Below, piece after piece: positions 18,799 to 28,427 of a DNA stretch of 64,000 nucleotides. Source of the DNA: an uncultured Alphaproteobacteria bacterium (GTDB taxonomy: Bacteria; Pseudomonadota; Alphaproteobacteria; Rhodobacterales; Rhodobacteraceae); contig CACGWW010000001.1 in NCBI GenBank assembly GCA_902576905.1, positions 367,213-431,212 on the forward strand. The letters are read 5' to 3'. The position numbers and the translations under genes are program-made. The notes below the pieces were generated by a model. The model saw only the letters and a list, made by a program, of their open reading frames with translations, did not search any database and was not told where the DNA came from. Each line of letters begins with the position of its first letter. Position 1 is the stretch's first letter.

Positions 18799-19974
18799 AT
18801 GAAAAAATTAATTACTACACTCCTAGCATTATGCCTTATGAACTCGGCGTCTTTCTCTGACGTTAAATTGGGTATAATAATAGGATTCACAGGACCGATT
18901 GAAAGTCTTGCACCTGACATGGCTGCAGGAGCTGAAGCGGCCATAGACGAAGTAAATAAATCCGGAAGCTTTTCGATGGGAAATGTCTCTGTGGTCAGAG
19001 CGGATTCTACGTGTATTGATTCCTCTGCAGCTACAGCCGCAGCAGAAAGACTGATTACATCTGATAAAATTCAGGGTATTATGGGAGCGGATTGCTCGGG
19101 CGTCACTACAGCCATATTACAGCAAGTTGCGATGGCAAATGGCATAGCTATGATTTCGCCCTCTGCGACTTCCCCAGCTCTGTCTACAGTTGAAGATAAT
19201 AATCTATTTTTCAGAACAGCACCTTCTGATGCTAGACAAGGTGAAGTGATTGCTGAAGTTTTGATGGAAAAAGGTCTTACCAATGTGGCTTTGTCATATG
19301 TAAATAACGACTATGGTAAAGGTCTTGCCGCAAGTTTTGAGAAAAACTTCAAAGCTGCAGGTGGAACCATAACATTAAGCGCTCCCCATGAAGATGATAA
19401 AGGCGATTATAGTGCTGAAGCTGGAGCATTAGCTCAAGCTGGGGGAGACATATTAGTAGTGGCTGGTTATCTTAATTCAGGTGGAAAAGGAATTATTCAA
19501 GCATCCCTTGATACGGGCGGGTTTGACCAGTTCTTTCTACCTGATGGTATGATAGGAGACTCATTGCCGCAAGATATTGGGCCGGCGCTTAATGGATCAA
19601 TTGGAACTTTACCAGGGACCGATAGCCCTGGAATGGCAAAGTATAGTGATCTTGCTTCTGCTGCAGGATTTAAACCAGGCCCATTTTCAATGGAATCCTA
19701 TGATGCCGCTGCACTCATTCTTCTTGCAATGGAAGCAACAAAATCTTCAGATAGTCAAGTTTACAAATATGCTATCGACGAGATTGCTAATGCGCCAGGA
19801 GAGATAATCTATCCGGGAGAGCTAGGAAAAGCTTTAGACCTTTTGAAAGCTGGAAAAGACATTGACTATGTTGGAGCCTCTGCCGTTGAATTAGTGGGCG
19901 GTGGCGAGAGTGCTGGTAACTACGCCATAATGGAAGTTATTGATGGCAAAAACGTTCCAGTTTCTTACAAATAA
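18799..19974 (+). CDS. Branched-chain amino-acid-type ABC transporter substrate-binding protein
   Basis: Signal peptide; LGIIIGFTGPIESLAPDMAAGAEAAIDEVN; type I periplasmic fold; upstream of liv-like genes. Confidence 0.92.
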   Translation: MKKLITTLLALCLMNSASFSDVKLGIIIGFTGPIESLAPDMAAGAEAAIDEVNKSGSFSMGNVSVVRADSTCIDSSAATAAAERLITSDKIQGIMGADCSGVTTAILQQVAMANGIAMISPSATSPALSTVEDNNLFFRTAPSDARQGEVIAEVLMEKGLTNVALSYVNNDYGKGLAASFEKNFKAAGGTITLSAPHEDDKGDYSAEAGALAQAGGDILVVAGYLNSGGKGIIQASLDTGGFDQFFLPDGMIGDSLPQDIGPALNGSIGTLPGTDSPGMAKYSDLASAAGFKPGPFSMESYDAAALILLAMEATKSSDSQVYKYAIDEIANAPGEIIYPGELGKALDLLKAGKDIDYVGASAVELVGGGESAGNYAIMEVIDGKNVPVSYK

Positions 19975-19990
19975 ATTATTGTGAAATAGA

Positions 19991-20020
19991 ACAAAGCCTC
20001 TTTATTTAAAGAGGCTTTGT
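19991..20020. terminator. Perfect 14-bp inverted repeat between the substrate-binding protein and livG-like gene (attenuator or mRNA-processing hairpin)
   Basis: ACAAAGCCTCTTTA-TT-TAAAGAGGCTTTGT; no long downstream T tract, so a partial terminator or stabilising hairpin is likely. Confidence 0.75.
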
Positions 20021-20029
20021 TATTTAATA

Positions 20030-20782
20030 ATGATAGAAATAAAAAATGTATCAAAAAGCTTTGGTGGTATTAAAGCTGTAAATAACGTGTCATTAAGTAT
20101 AAAAAAAGGATCTATAACTGGGCTTATAGGACCAAACGGAGCAGGAAAAACTACCCTATTCAATATTATCGCTGGTCTTTACAACGCAGACGTTGGAGAA
20201 ATTATTTTTGAAGACGAAAATATTTCCGGACTAAGATCAGACCAACTTTTCGAAAAGGGTGTTCTTCGTACTTTTCAGATAGCACATGAATTTGAAAACC
20301 TTTCGGTAAGGGAAAACCTAATGATGGTTCCCGGCAACCAACTTGGTGAAAATATTCTTCATACTTGGATGTCGCGAAAAAGAATAAAACAACAAGAAAA
20401 ATCAAACTACGAAAAAGCTTCTAAAGTAATAAAGTTCTTAAACCTTGATCAAGTTGAAAACGAGCGTGCTGGGAGTTTGTCAGGCGGTCAAAAAAAATTA
20501 CTTGAATTAGGAAGAACTATGATGGTGGATGCTAAGCTTGTTTTACTTGACGAGGTTGGTGCTGGCGTAAACAAAACGCTGTTAAAAAAGATTGGTCAAT
20601 CAATTAAAACTCTTAATTCTGAATTAGGGTATACTTTTTTTATGATTGAGCATGATATTGATTTCATATCATCTCTTTGTGACCCAGTTGTCGTAATGAC
20701 CGAGGGATCAGTATTAACTGAGGGCAACGTCGAAAATATAAAGAATGACGATCGAGTAATAGAAGCTTATTTAGGTTATTAA
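20030..20782 (+). CDS. livG: ABC transporter ATP-binding protein, LivG-like
   Basis: GPNGAGKTTLFN Walker A; LSGGQKKLLELGR; operon context. Confidence 0.9.
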   Translation: MIEIKNVSKSFGGIKAVNNVSLSIKKGSITGLIGPNGAGKTTLFNIIAGLYNADVGEIIFEDENISGLRSDQLFEKGVLRTFQIAHEFENLSVRENLMMVPGNQLGENILHTWMSRKRIKQQEKSNYEKASKVIKFLNLDQVENERAGSLSGGQKKLLELGRTMMVDAKLVLLDEVGAGVNKTLLKKIGQSIKTLNSELGYTFFMIEHDIDFISSLCDPVVVMTEGSVLTEGNVENIKNDDRVIEAYLGY

Positions 20783-20791
20783 AGAGAATCT

Positions 20792-21493
20792 ATGTTTCTA
20801 CATGCAGAAAATATGTTGGGCGGTTATGGAGAAACAACCATTCTTAACCGTTGCTCTGTAGGTGTGAAAAAGGGTGAAATAGCTGTGATAGTTGGACCTA
20901 ATGGGGCGGGAAAATCAACGGCCATGAAAGCTATTTTTGGGATGCTAAATTTGATTGAGGGAAGCGTTTTTTTTGACAATAATGACATAACAGCCTTGAG
21001 TCCTCAAGATAGGGTGAAACGTGGTATGGGATTTGTGCCCCAAACAAATAATGTGTTTACCTCAATGACGGTTTTAGAGAATCTGGAAATGGGTGGATTT
21101 ACTAATCAAGATAAACTAGCGAATAATATAGCGGAAGTATTCAAGCTATTTCCTGTTCTCGAGGAAAAAAAGAGTCAAGTAGTGGGGGAGTTGTCGGGCG
21201 GGCAAAGACAACAGGTAGCTGTCGGAAGAGCTCTGATGACCAACCCAAAGCTATTGATGTTAGACGAACCTACAGCGGGAGTATCTCCAATTGTAGTTAA
21301 AGAACTTTTCGGTAAAATTATAGATATAGCAAAAACCGGTATAGCTATACTGATGGTAGAGCAAAATGCCAAACAGGCACTTGAAATTGCCGATACTGGT
21401 TATGTACTTGTGCAGGGAGAAAATAAATTTACGGATAAAGGTTCAGCGCTACTTGCCAATAAAGAAGTACGGAAAGCTTTCTTAGGTGGATAA
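20792..21493 (+). CDS. livF: ABC transporter ATP-binding protein, LivF-like
   Basis: GPNGAGKSTAMK; LSGGQRQQVAVGRALM; LDEPTAGVSP. Confidence 0.92.
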   Translation: MFLHAENMLGGYGETTILNRCSVGVKKGEIAVIVGPNGAGKSTAMKAIFGMLNLIEGSVFFDNNDITALSPQDRVKRGMGFVPQTNNVFTSMTVLENLEMGGFTNQDKLANNIAEVFKLFPVLEEKKSQVVGELSGGQRQQVAVGRALMTNPKLLMLDEPTAGVSPIVVKELFGKIIDIAKTGIAILMVEQNAKQALEIADTGYVLVQGENKFTDKGSALLANKEVRKAFLGG

Positions 21494-22504
21494 ATGGATT
21501 ATGTGAACGCTTTAGCAATTATAACGAATTTTATATTATTACCTGGATTGACTTATGGTAGTCAGTTAGCGCTTGGCGCAATGGGCGTTACGCTTATTTA
21601 TGCAGTGTTAAGATTTTCTAATTTTGCGCATGGTGAAATTATGTCTTTTGGCACAATGGTTTGTATCCTATTTACCTGGCTTGGCCAGAGCTATGGGCTA
21701 TCCTTGGGATTTCTACCTACAGCAATCTTGTTTATACCAGTGGCTATGTTCTTTACAGTTCTTTACTGTCTGCTAATTGAGAAATATGTTTTTTCTTATT
21801 ATAGAGAGAAAAAATCCAACCCAATAATTTTTCTTATAGCTTCAATTGGAGTAATGTTTTTCACTGCTGGGCTAATTCGTTTCATTATAGGGCCGAGTGA
21901 CCAAAGCTTTAATGATGGTGTTCGCTTTATATTTAATGTGAGAGAATTTAAAGCTTTCACAGGATTGAATGAAGGTTTTGGACTGAAGACATCACAAGCA
22001 ATAACATTTTTAATGACCATTATTTTGTGTGCACTGCTCTTCTTCTTTTTAAATAGGACAAGAACTGGAAAATCAATGCGAGCTTTTTCTGACAATGAAG
22101 ATCTAGCTTTATTATCTGGTATCGACCCCAACAAAGTGGTTTTACTTACTTGGATAATAGCTGGTGGGCTCGCAACTTTTGCCGGCGTGTTATATGGGTT
22201 GGATAAAATTTATAAGCCTTTTATTTTTTTACAAATGTTACTACCAATTTTCTCTGCAGCAATAGTGGGAGGAGTTGGGAATCCTCTAGGTGCCTTTTTT
22301 GGAGGTTACATAATTGCCCTTTCTGAACTTTTTGTTACCTTTGCATATAAAAAAGTCTTAGGATATATTTTACCAGAAAATCTAGAGCCTAGCAGCATGA
22401 TGCAGTTTTTAGCAACTGATTACAAATTTTCCGTTTCTTTTATCATTCTCGTAATTGTACTAATAATTAAGCCTACAGGCTTATTTAATGGAAAAACTAT
22501 ATGA
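21494..22504 (+). CDS. livH: ABC transporter permease, LivH-like
   Basis: Polytopic; GAMGVTLIYAVLRFSNFAHGEIM; GGVGNPLGAFFGG. Confidence 0.92.
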   Translation: MDYVNALAIITNFILLPGLTYGSQLALGAMGVTLIYAVLRFSNFAHGEIMSFGTMVCILFTWLGQSYGLSLGFLPTAILFIPVAMFFTVLYCLLIEKYVFSYYREKKSNPIIFLIASIGVMFFTAGLIRFIIGPSDQSFNDGVRFIFNVREFKAFTGLNEGFGLKTSQAITFLMTIILCALLFFFLNRTRTGKSMRAFSDNEDLALLSGIDPNKVVLLTWIIAGGLATFAGVLYGLDKIYKPFIFLQMLLPIFSAAIVGGVGNPLGAFFGGYIIALSELFVTFAYKKVLGYILPENLEPSSMMQFLATDYKFSVSFIILVIVLIIKPTGLFNGKTI

Positions 22505-23808
22505 CTGACGTACAACGAAGATTTAGTATATTTTCTACCTTCTTTCTTGCCTTGATTTTTATTGGATTTTTTCAAAGTTGGAATGTGGCTCTGGGAATTT
22601 TTAATTTGTGCCTTATTTCAGCCACAATGGCATTAGGCGTTAATATACAGCTTGGATACGCTGGTATATTCAATGCTGGAGTGATGGGGTTTGCGGCTTT
22701 GGGTGGTTTATCTGCTGTTTTGATAGCACATCCTCCAGTCTCAGAAACAATTAAATTAGGGGGTAAAGGAATCCTATTTGCTTTTATGGTATTGGCAGTT
22801 GGCTCTGCGATTATCATATTTATTTACAAATCTAACCAGACTAGCCGATTTAAAAAAATAACCATTCCATTGATAATTTTAATCTTACTAGTCCTCTTTA
22901 ATTTAATAGGGTCACCTGCGATAAAAAGAGTTGAGGCGTTTGAACCGGCAGCGACTGGGTTTTTAGGTGGTCTGGGACTTCCAATATTATTTTCATGGCT
23001 AGTGGGAGGCGTTTTGGCCGGTTTTGTAGCCTACTTCATTGGGAAATTAACACTAGGTCTCAGAAGTGATTATTTGGCAATAGCTACACTGGGCATTGCA
23101 GAGGTGATTATCTATTTTCTTAAAAATGAAAACTGGCTTACTAGAGGTGTCAAAAATGTTAACGGTTTACCCAGACCAGTACCTTATGAAGTTGATCTCC
23201 AGGGAAACAAATGGTTCATTGAAATATGCGAGAGATACAACTTTCCCTTAATTGAAACGTCATCGATAGTAGTAAAAATTAGCTATTGCTTATTGTTCTC
23301 AGGAGTTTTAATTACACTTTTTATATTATCTGAAATAGCACTTAAATCACCTTGGGGCAGAATGATGAGAGCAATTAGAGATAATGAAATTTCTGCCAGA
23401 GCTATGGGAAAAAATGTAAAAGCTCGACATTTAGAGATATTTATTATCGGTTCAGGAATTGTCGGTCTTGCTGGAGCAATGCTTACTACTCTTGAAGGTC
23501 AATTTACGCCAACCACATATCAACCCCTTAGATTTACTTTTACAGTATGGGTTATGGTGATTATTGGTGGGACAGGAAATAATTATGGATCTCTCATTGG
23601 AGGTTTTCTCGTTTGGTTCTTGTGGGTTGAAGCAGAGCCATTAGGCCTCTATTTGGTTGAATTACTCACATCGCCTTTGAGTGACACGAACCCTCTTAGA
23701 ATACAACTTACAACTAACGCCGCTCACATGAGGTACATTATGATGGGTCTTTTATTATTATTGGTTTTACGTTTTGCGCCAAAAGGTATTTTCCCAGAGG
23801 GCAGATAG
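22501..23808 (+). CDS. livM: ABC transporter permease, LivM-like
   Basis: NIQLGYAGIFNAGVMGF; LRSDYLAIATLGIAE; GGTGNNYGSLIGGF; C-terminal RFAPKGIFPEGR. Confidence 0.92.
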   Translation: MTDVQRRFSIFSTFFLALIFIGFFQSWNVALGIFNLCLISATMALGVNIQLGYAGIFNAGVMGFAALGGLSAVLIAHPPVSETIKLGGKGILFAFMVLAVGSAIIIFIYKSNQTSRFKKITIPLIILILLVLFNLIGSPAIKRVEAFEPAATGFLGGLGLPILFSWLVGGVLAGFVAYFIGKLTLGLRSDYLAIATLGIAEVIIYFLKNENWLTRGVKNVNGLPRPVPYEVDLQGNKWFIEICERYNFPLIETSSIVVKISYCLLFSGVLITLFILSEIALKSPWGRMMRAIRDNEISARAMGKNVKARHLEIFIIGSGIVGLAGAMLTTLEGQFTPTTYQPLRFTFTVWVMVIIGGTGNNYGSLIGGFLVWFLWVEAEPLGLYLVELLTSPLSDTNPLRIQLTTNAAHMRYIMMGLLLLLVLRFAPKGIFPEGR

Positions 23809-23816
23809 GATATTAA

Positions 23817-24725
23817 ATGAGAAAAAAAATTATACTTCTTGATGGGGGCATGGGGCAGGAACTTATAAAAAATTCAAAGTCAAAGCCTCATCCTCTTTGG
23901 TCGACATACGTTATGTCAGAGGAACCAGAACTCGTGAAAAAAGCACATGTAGATTTTATCGAAGCAGGGGCTAGCGTTATCACACTTAATACCTACTCGA
24001 CGACACCGGAGAGATTAGAAGCTAACGGTTTATCAGAGAAATTCGGTTTTTTCCATAAGAGAGCTATTGATTTGGCCAGAGAGGCAATTGACCACACAAA
24101 AAAGAATGTACTTATTGCCGGGTGCCTTCCTCCTTTAGTATGGAGTTATCGGCCAGATAAAGCTCCTGATTATGAAAAATGTGTCGACTTGTATTTACAA
24201 ATAGTTAGGGAACAGGAAGAAGACGTTGATCTTTTCATTTGCGAAACCATGGCATCATTAAAAGAGGCGAAGGCTGCAGTTTCGGCCGCAAAGACCAGCG
24301 GAAAACCTATTTGGTGCGGATTAACACTTGAGGATAATGAAAATTGTGAATTGAGATCAGGTGAAAAATTACTGGACAGTGTAATTGCGTTACAGTCTTT
24401 TGGACAAGAAGAGTTTTTACTTAATTGCTCATTTCCTGAAGTCATCAACAAGGGAATTGACATTCTAAGCAAAAACACTACCTTCTTCGGTGGCTACGCA
24501 AATGGTTTTACATCAATAGAGCCCTTGAAGACTGCCAGCAATGTATCTGTATTATCAGCTAGAACGGATTTGGGGCCTGAAGAGTACTCTAAATACGCAT
24601 TAAATTGGGCTAAACAAGGCGCGTCCGTGGTTGGAGGTTGTTGTGAGATTGGACCAAGCCACATAAAATATTTACATGATATTTTAATCGAAAAAGACTT
24701 TGAGATAGTTACTTCTTTAAGCTGA
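23817..24725 (+). CDS. mmuM: Homocysteine S-methyltransferase family protein (MmuM/BHMT-like)
   Basis: LLDGGMGQEL; Zn-ligand motifs LLNCSFPE and GGCCEIGPSHI; FICETMAS. Confidence 0.85.
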   Translation: MRKKIILLDGGMGQELIKNSKSKPHPLWSTYVMSEEPELVKKAHVDFIEAGASVITLNTYSTTPERLEANGLSEKFGFFHKRAIDLAREAIDHTKKNVLIAGCLPPLVWSYRPDKAPDYEKCVDLYLQIVREQEEDVDLFICETMASLKEAKAAVSAAKTSGKPIWCGLTLEDNENCELRSGEKLLDSVIALQSFGQEEFLLNCSFPEVINKGIDILSKNTTFFGGYANGFTSIEPLKTASNVSVLSARTDLGPEEYSKYALNWAKQGASVVGGCCEIGPSHIKYLHDILIEKDFEIVTSLS

Positions 24726-26207
24726 AATTCTCGTTCTTCCTACTGCTTTTTTCCAACCCTCATATTTCTTATCGCGTTCTTCTGGAGAAAGTTTTGGAGA
24801 AAACTTCTCCTTGAGAGTCCACTCTTCTTCAAATGCTTCCAACTGATTATATAGACCTATTTTCATACCTGCCAACCATGCTACCCCTTTTGCAGTAGAC
24901 TCCTGTATCTCAGGTGTATTGATCTCTACTCCTGTAAGATCAGCCAAGATTTTCATGGTTAAACTTGATTGGGTCATCCCACCATCTACGCGCAACTTTA
25001 TATGCCCTCTTTCCATCCCATCTACATCTTTTATCATGGCTTCTAGTAAGTCTCTTGTTTGAAAACCAACACTCTCTAGAGCTGCCAAAACAATCTCTTC
25101 TCTCCCTGTATCTCTCAATAATCCAAAAATCGCCCCACGTGCATTTGGGTCCCAATACGGTGCGCCCAACCCCGTAAAAGCTGGAACAAAATAAATATCT
25201 TGATCTTTTGCTTCCGATGCAAGCTTACCCACTTGGTCTGCTTTATCTATAATTTTAATCGAGTCTCTAAGCCATTGGACAACGGCGCCGGCAATGAATA
25301 TTGACCCTTCTAGAGCATAACAAATCCTCCCATCTATTTTATACGCTATAGTTGACAAAAGCTTATTTTTACTAATTACGAATTGATCTCCTGTGTTTAG
25401 TAGCGCAAAACACCCTGTTCCATAAGTGGATTTAATCATGCCCTTTTGAAAGCATGCTTGGCCTATTGTTGCGGCTTGTTGATCACCGGCAACTCCTTTA
25501 ATCGGTATTGGGGAACCAAGTATTTCTAACGCCATAACTCCAAAATCATCAGCACACTCTTTTACATTTGGAAGAATTTTTTTTGGCACATTTAGATCAC
25601 TGAGAATATCACTGTCCCATTCTAAACTCTCGATATTAAATAACATGGTTCTGGATGCATTGGTTATATCAGTTGAATGAATTTTTTTATTTGTAAGCCT
25701 CCAAATCAAATAGCAATCGATCGTACCAAATAATAATTTTCCAGAATTTGCCATAGTCCGTTCAGGGTCATATTTATCTAGAAGCCACTTAACTTTTGTT
25801 GCGGAAAAATACGGGTCGATGAGTAAGCCTGTCTTTTGTTGATAAACTCTCTCTTTCCCAATTTTTTTTAGTTCATCGCAAAATTCAGCAGTACGCCTAT
25901 CCTGCCACACTATCGCTTTAGAAAGTGCTTTACCAGTTTCAGCACTCCATATAGCTGTAGTTTCTCTTTGATTGGTAATCCCAATACTTAGAATATCTTG
26001 CGAAGATATTTTTGCCCCTTTTACAGCATTGCGTACTGTAGCAATGACAGTTGCATAAATTTCTTCTAGATCATGCTCTACCCACCCAGCAAAAGGAAAA
26101 AATTGCTCTATTTCCTTTTGAGATGATGCCACTATTTGTAAATCTTTGTCGAAGACTATAGCTCTAGTTGATGTTGTCCCCTGGTCAATCGCTAGAACGT
26201 AACTCAT
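24717..26207 (-). CDS. glpK: Glycerol kinase
   Basis: AIDQGTTSTRAIVFD; AGWVEHDLEEI; GVAGDQQAATIGQACF; FVPAFTGLGAPYWDPNARG. Confidence 0.98.
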   Translation of the reverse strand: MSYVLAIDQGTTSTRAIVFDKDLQIVASSQKEIEQFFPFAGWVEHDLEEIYATVIATVRNAVKGAKISSQDILSIGITNQRETTAIWSAETGKALSKAIVWQDRRTAEFCDELKKIGKERVYQQKTGLLIDPYFSATKVKWLLDKYDPERTMANSGKLLFGTIDCYLIWRLTNKKIHSTDITNASRTMLFNIESLEWDSDILSDLNVPKKILPNVKECADDFGVMALEILGSPIPIKGVAGDQQAATIGQACFQKGMIKSTYGTGCFALLNTGDQFVISKNKLLSTIAYKIDGRICYALEGSIFIAGAVVQWLRDSIKIIDKADQVGKLASEAKDQDIYFVPAFTGLGAPYWDPNARGAIFGLLRDTGREEIVLAALESVGFQTRDLLEAMIKDVDGMERGHIKLRVDGGMTQSSLTMKILADLTGVEINTPEIQESTAKGVAWLAGMKIGLYNQLEAFEEEWTLKEKFSPKLSPEERDKKYEGWKKAVGRTRISA

Positions 26208-26220
26208 AGTAAGACTTTCT

Positions 26221-27723
26221 CTAATTTAATTTTTTTATGTAGGAACTGAGTTCCCTTATCTGCTTGCTCGACAATCGTAACCCAAGCTTACTTCTTCTCC
26301 AAATCAAATCCTCAACACATCTGGTATGCTCTTGATTAATATACCAAAGTACTTCCCTTTCCGTTAGATCAGATCCGAAATTCCTACCTAAGTCTTGTTT
26401 TGCTTTAGCCTTGCCTAAAACTTTGTCAACATCTGTGCCAAATGTTTTAAATAATCTTTCTGCCCAATCTCTATTTAAGAATTTGTATTTTTTCAATAAG
26501 CCTACAATAAGTTTCTCTTTATCCTCTAATTTGAAATCGCCACCTGGTAAGTGTTTTGTGGCAGTCCATTCCTTTCTTTTTAAATTTAATAATGCTGTGA
26601 TTTTAGAAACAGCTTTTTCAGCCAGTTTTCGATATGTTGTGATTTTCCCTCCATAAACGGTAAGGAGTACCGCTCCTTCCTTTTCTTCAATTTGAAAGGA
26701 ATAATCTCTACTGGCATTTCGCGCTTCTACATTTTTGTTTTCGTATAAAGCCCTCACTCCAGAGTAATCCCAAACAATATCTTTTTCTGTTATTTTTTTT
26801 TGAAAATATCCTGAAGCAAAATTACACAAATAATCTTTTTCTTCATCGGAACACTTAACTTCGTTACCCATTTTGTGCTCAACTTCAGTTGTTCCAATTA
26901 GGGTGAAATCGTTTTCATAGGGAATGCTAAATATTATTCTACCATCTTTTCCTTGGAATATATATGCACTATCGTGATTAAAAAGCTTTTTTACGACTAT
27001 GTGACTTCCTTTTATTAATCTTACCATTACTTGATTATTTTTATTTTTTTCAAGTTGACTCAGAGAATTGACCCAAGGACCCATAGTATTTATTAAGACC
27101 TTAGTTTTTACCTCGAATGACCTATCCTTTGATTTAATCGAAACAAGCCAATGACCATTTTTTCGTTGAACGTTAGTTACTCTGGAATAAGAGAATGCTT
27201 TTGCTCCTTTTTTTTCTGCATCCAAAATATTTAGTAGCACTAATCGCGAATCTTCTACCCAGCAATCTGTATATGCTAGTCCTCTTGTGTAAGATTTATC
27301 CAAACAACTACCAACTGTATTATTTCGCAAATTAATACCGACACTTTTTGAAAGTTTCGTTGAACCCGCCAAGAGATCATAGATATATAATCCAAGCCGT
27401 AAAATCCAATAGGGTCTCAGGTTTTTGTTGTGGGGAAGTATAAATTTTACTGGCCAGCTTATATGAGGCATGAGATTAAGAAGCAAGTCACGTTCACGAA
27501 GAGACTCTTTTACAAGCCTAAACTGATAAGACTCTAAGTATCTCAATCCACCATGAAGTAATTTTGTGGATGAGGAGGACGTTGCTGAGCCAAAATCACC
27601 CATATCGGCCAAACCACACTTATACCCACGGCCTGCAGCGTCTCTTAAAATTCCTGCACCATTTACTCCGCCACCTATAACAAAAATGTCAAAGTCGTTT
27701 TTATCCAATGTTCTTTTCTTCAT
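26221..27723 (-). CDS. glpD: FAD-dependent glycerol-3-phosphate dehydrogenase
   Basis: VIGGGVNGAGILRDAAGRG; ATSSSSTKLLHGGLRYLE; VYGGKITTYRKLAE. Confidence 0.97.
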   Translation of the reverse strand: MKKRTLDKNDFDIFVIGGGVNGAGILRDAAGRGYKCGLADMGDFGSATSSSSTKLLHGGLRYLESYQFRLVKESLRERDLLLNLMPHISWPVKFILPHNKNLRPYWILRLGLYIYDLLAGSTKLSKSVGINLRNNTVGSCLDKSYTRGLAYTDCWVEDSRLVLLNILDAEKKGAKAFSYSRVTNVQRKNGHWLVSIKSKDRSFEVKTKVLINTMGPWVNSLSQLEKNKNNQVMVRLIKGSHIVVKKLFNHDSAYIFQGKDGRIIFSIPYENDFTLIGTTEVEHKMGNEVKCSDEEKDYLCNFASGYFQKKITEKDIVWDYSGVRALYENKNVEARNASRDYSFQIEEKEGAVLLTVYGGKITTYRKLAEKAVSKITALLNLKRKEWTATKHLPGGDFKLEDKEKLIVGLLKKYKFLNRDWAERLFKTFGTDVDKVLGKAKAKQDLGRNFGSDLTEREVLWYINQEHTRCVEDLIWRRSKLGLRLSSKQIRELSSYIKKLN

Positions 27724-27728
27724 AAATC

Positions 27729-28334
27729 TTAGAGAATATGTAAAAGCTCAAACCAACCATCAACAAGCATCTTTATGGTTAGATAGACCAAGAAAATAAG
27801 TCCAATCCACGAAAGCCATGGGAACTTCGTCATTACACGCATTATAATAGTTGCAAAAAACGCCATCAGTACTATAGCTAAAACGAGCCCAAACACTAAT
27901 AATGCCGTATCTTCTCTTGCTATAGCAGCAACAGCTACAACATTATCTAAAGACATTGAAATATCAGCAACCGCAATTGTGAATAACGCTTGCGAAAATT
28001 GTTGCTTTTCAGTCAGCTTTTCTGACAAATTAGACTTAATTTCTGGATCGGTTTTTTGGCCTGCATGACGAATTTCTTTAAAAAACCGCCAACAAACAAA
28101 AGCCAAAAGTAGTCCGCCAAAAATTAATATTCCAGGTATTTGAATTAAAAAAGATGCTATAGCTGCAAAGATAATTCTGAACCCTGCTGCTAATGCTAAC
28201 CCCCAGAAAATTACCCTTTTTCTAAACTTCTCTGATAGGCCAGCTGCAGCCATACCTATAATAATTGCATTATCGCCAGATAAAAATATATCAGCTAAAA
28301 TGACTTGAGCCAGTTCGACTAGAGAAAAGTTCAT
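27729..28334 (-). CDS. TerC family integral membrane protein (YjbE-like)
   Basis: LSGDNAIIIGMAAAGL and MSLDNVVAVAAIA paired acidic TM motifs. Confidence 0.9.
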   Translation of the reverse strand: MNFSLVELAQVILADIFLSGDNAIIIGMAAAGLSEKFRKRVIFWGLALAAGFRIIFAAIASFLIQIPGILIFGGLLLAFVCWRFFKEIRHAGQKTDPEIKSNLSEKLTEKQQFSQALFTIAVADISMSLDNVVAVAAIAREDTALLVFGLVLAIVLMAFFATIIMRVMTKFPWLSWIGLIFLVYLTIKMLVDGWFELLHIL

Positions 28335-28359
28335 TGTGAATTAATTTTGTTTATTACTT

Positions 28360-28388
28360 TTGACACTTTCGGTTTAGTGGCTTATCGT
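28360..28388 (+). promoter_or_regulatory. Candidate sigma70-type promoter for the downstream FMN oxidase gene
   Basis: TTGACA (28360-28365), 17-bp spacer, TATCGT (28383-28388); gene ATG at 28428. Confidence 0.4.
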
Positions 28389-28427
28389 CAATATTTCAAA
28401 TAAAATCTTCTACAAACACAAATTTTT

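Noticed and set aside
19577-19807. Plus-strand ORF overlapping the ABC substrate-binding protein in another frame
   Set aside because: Low-complexity translation lying inside a well-supported CDS.
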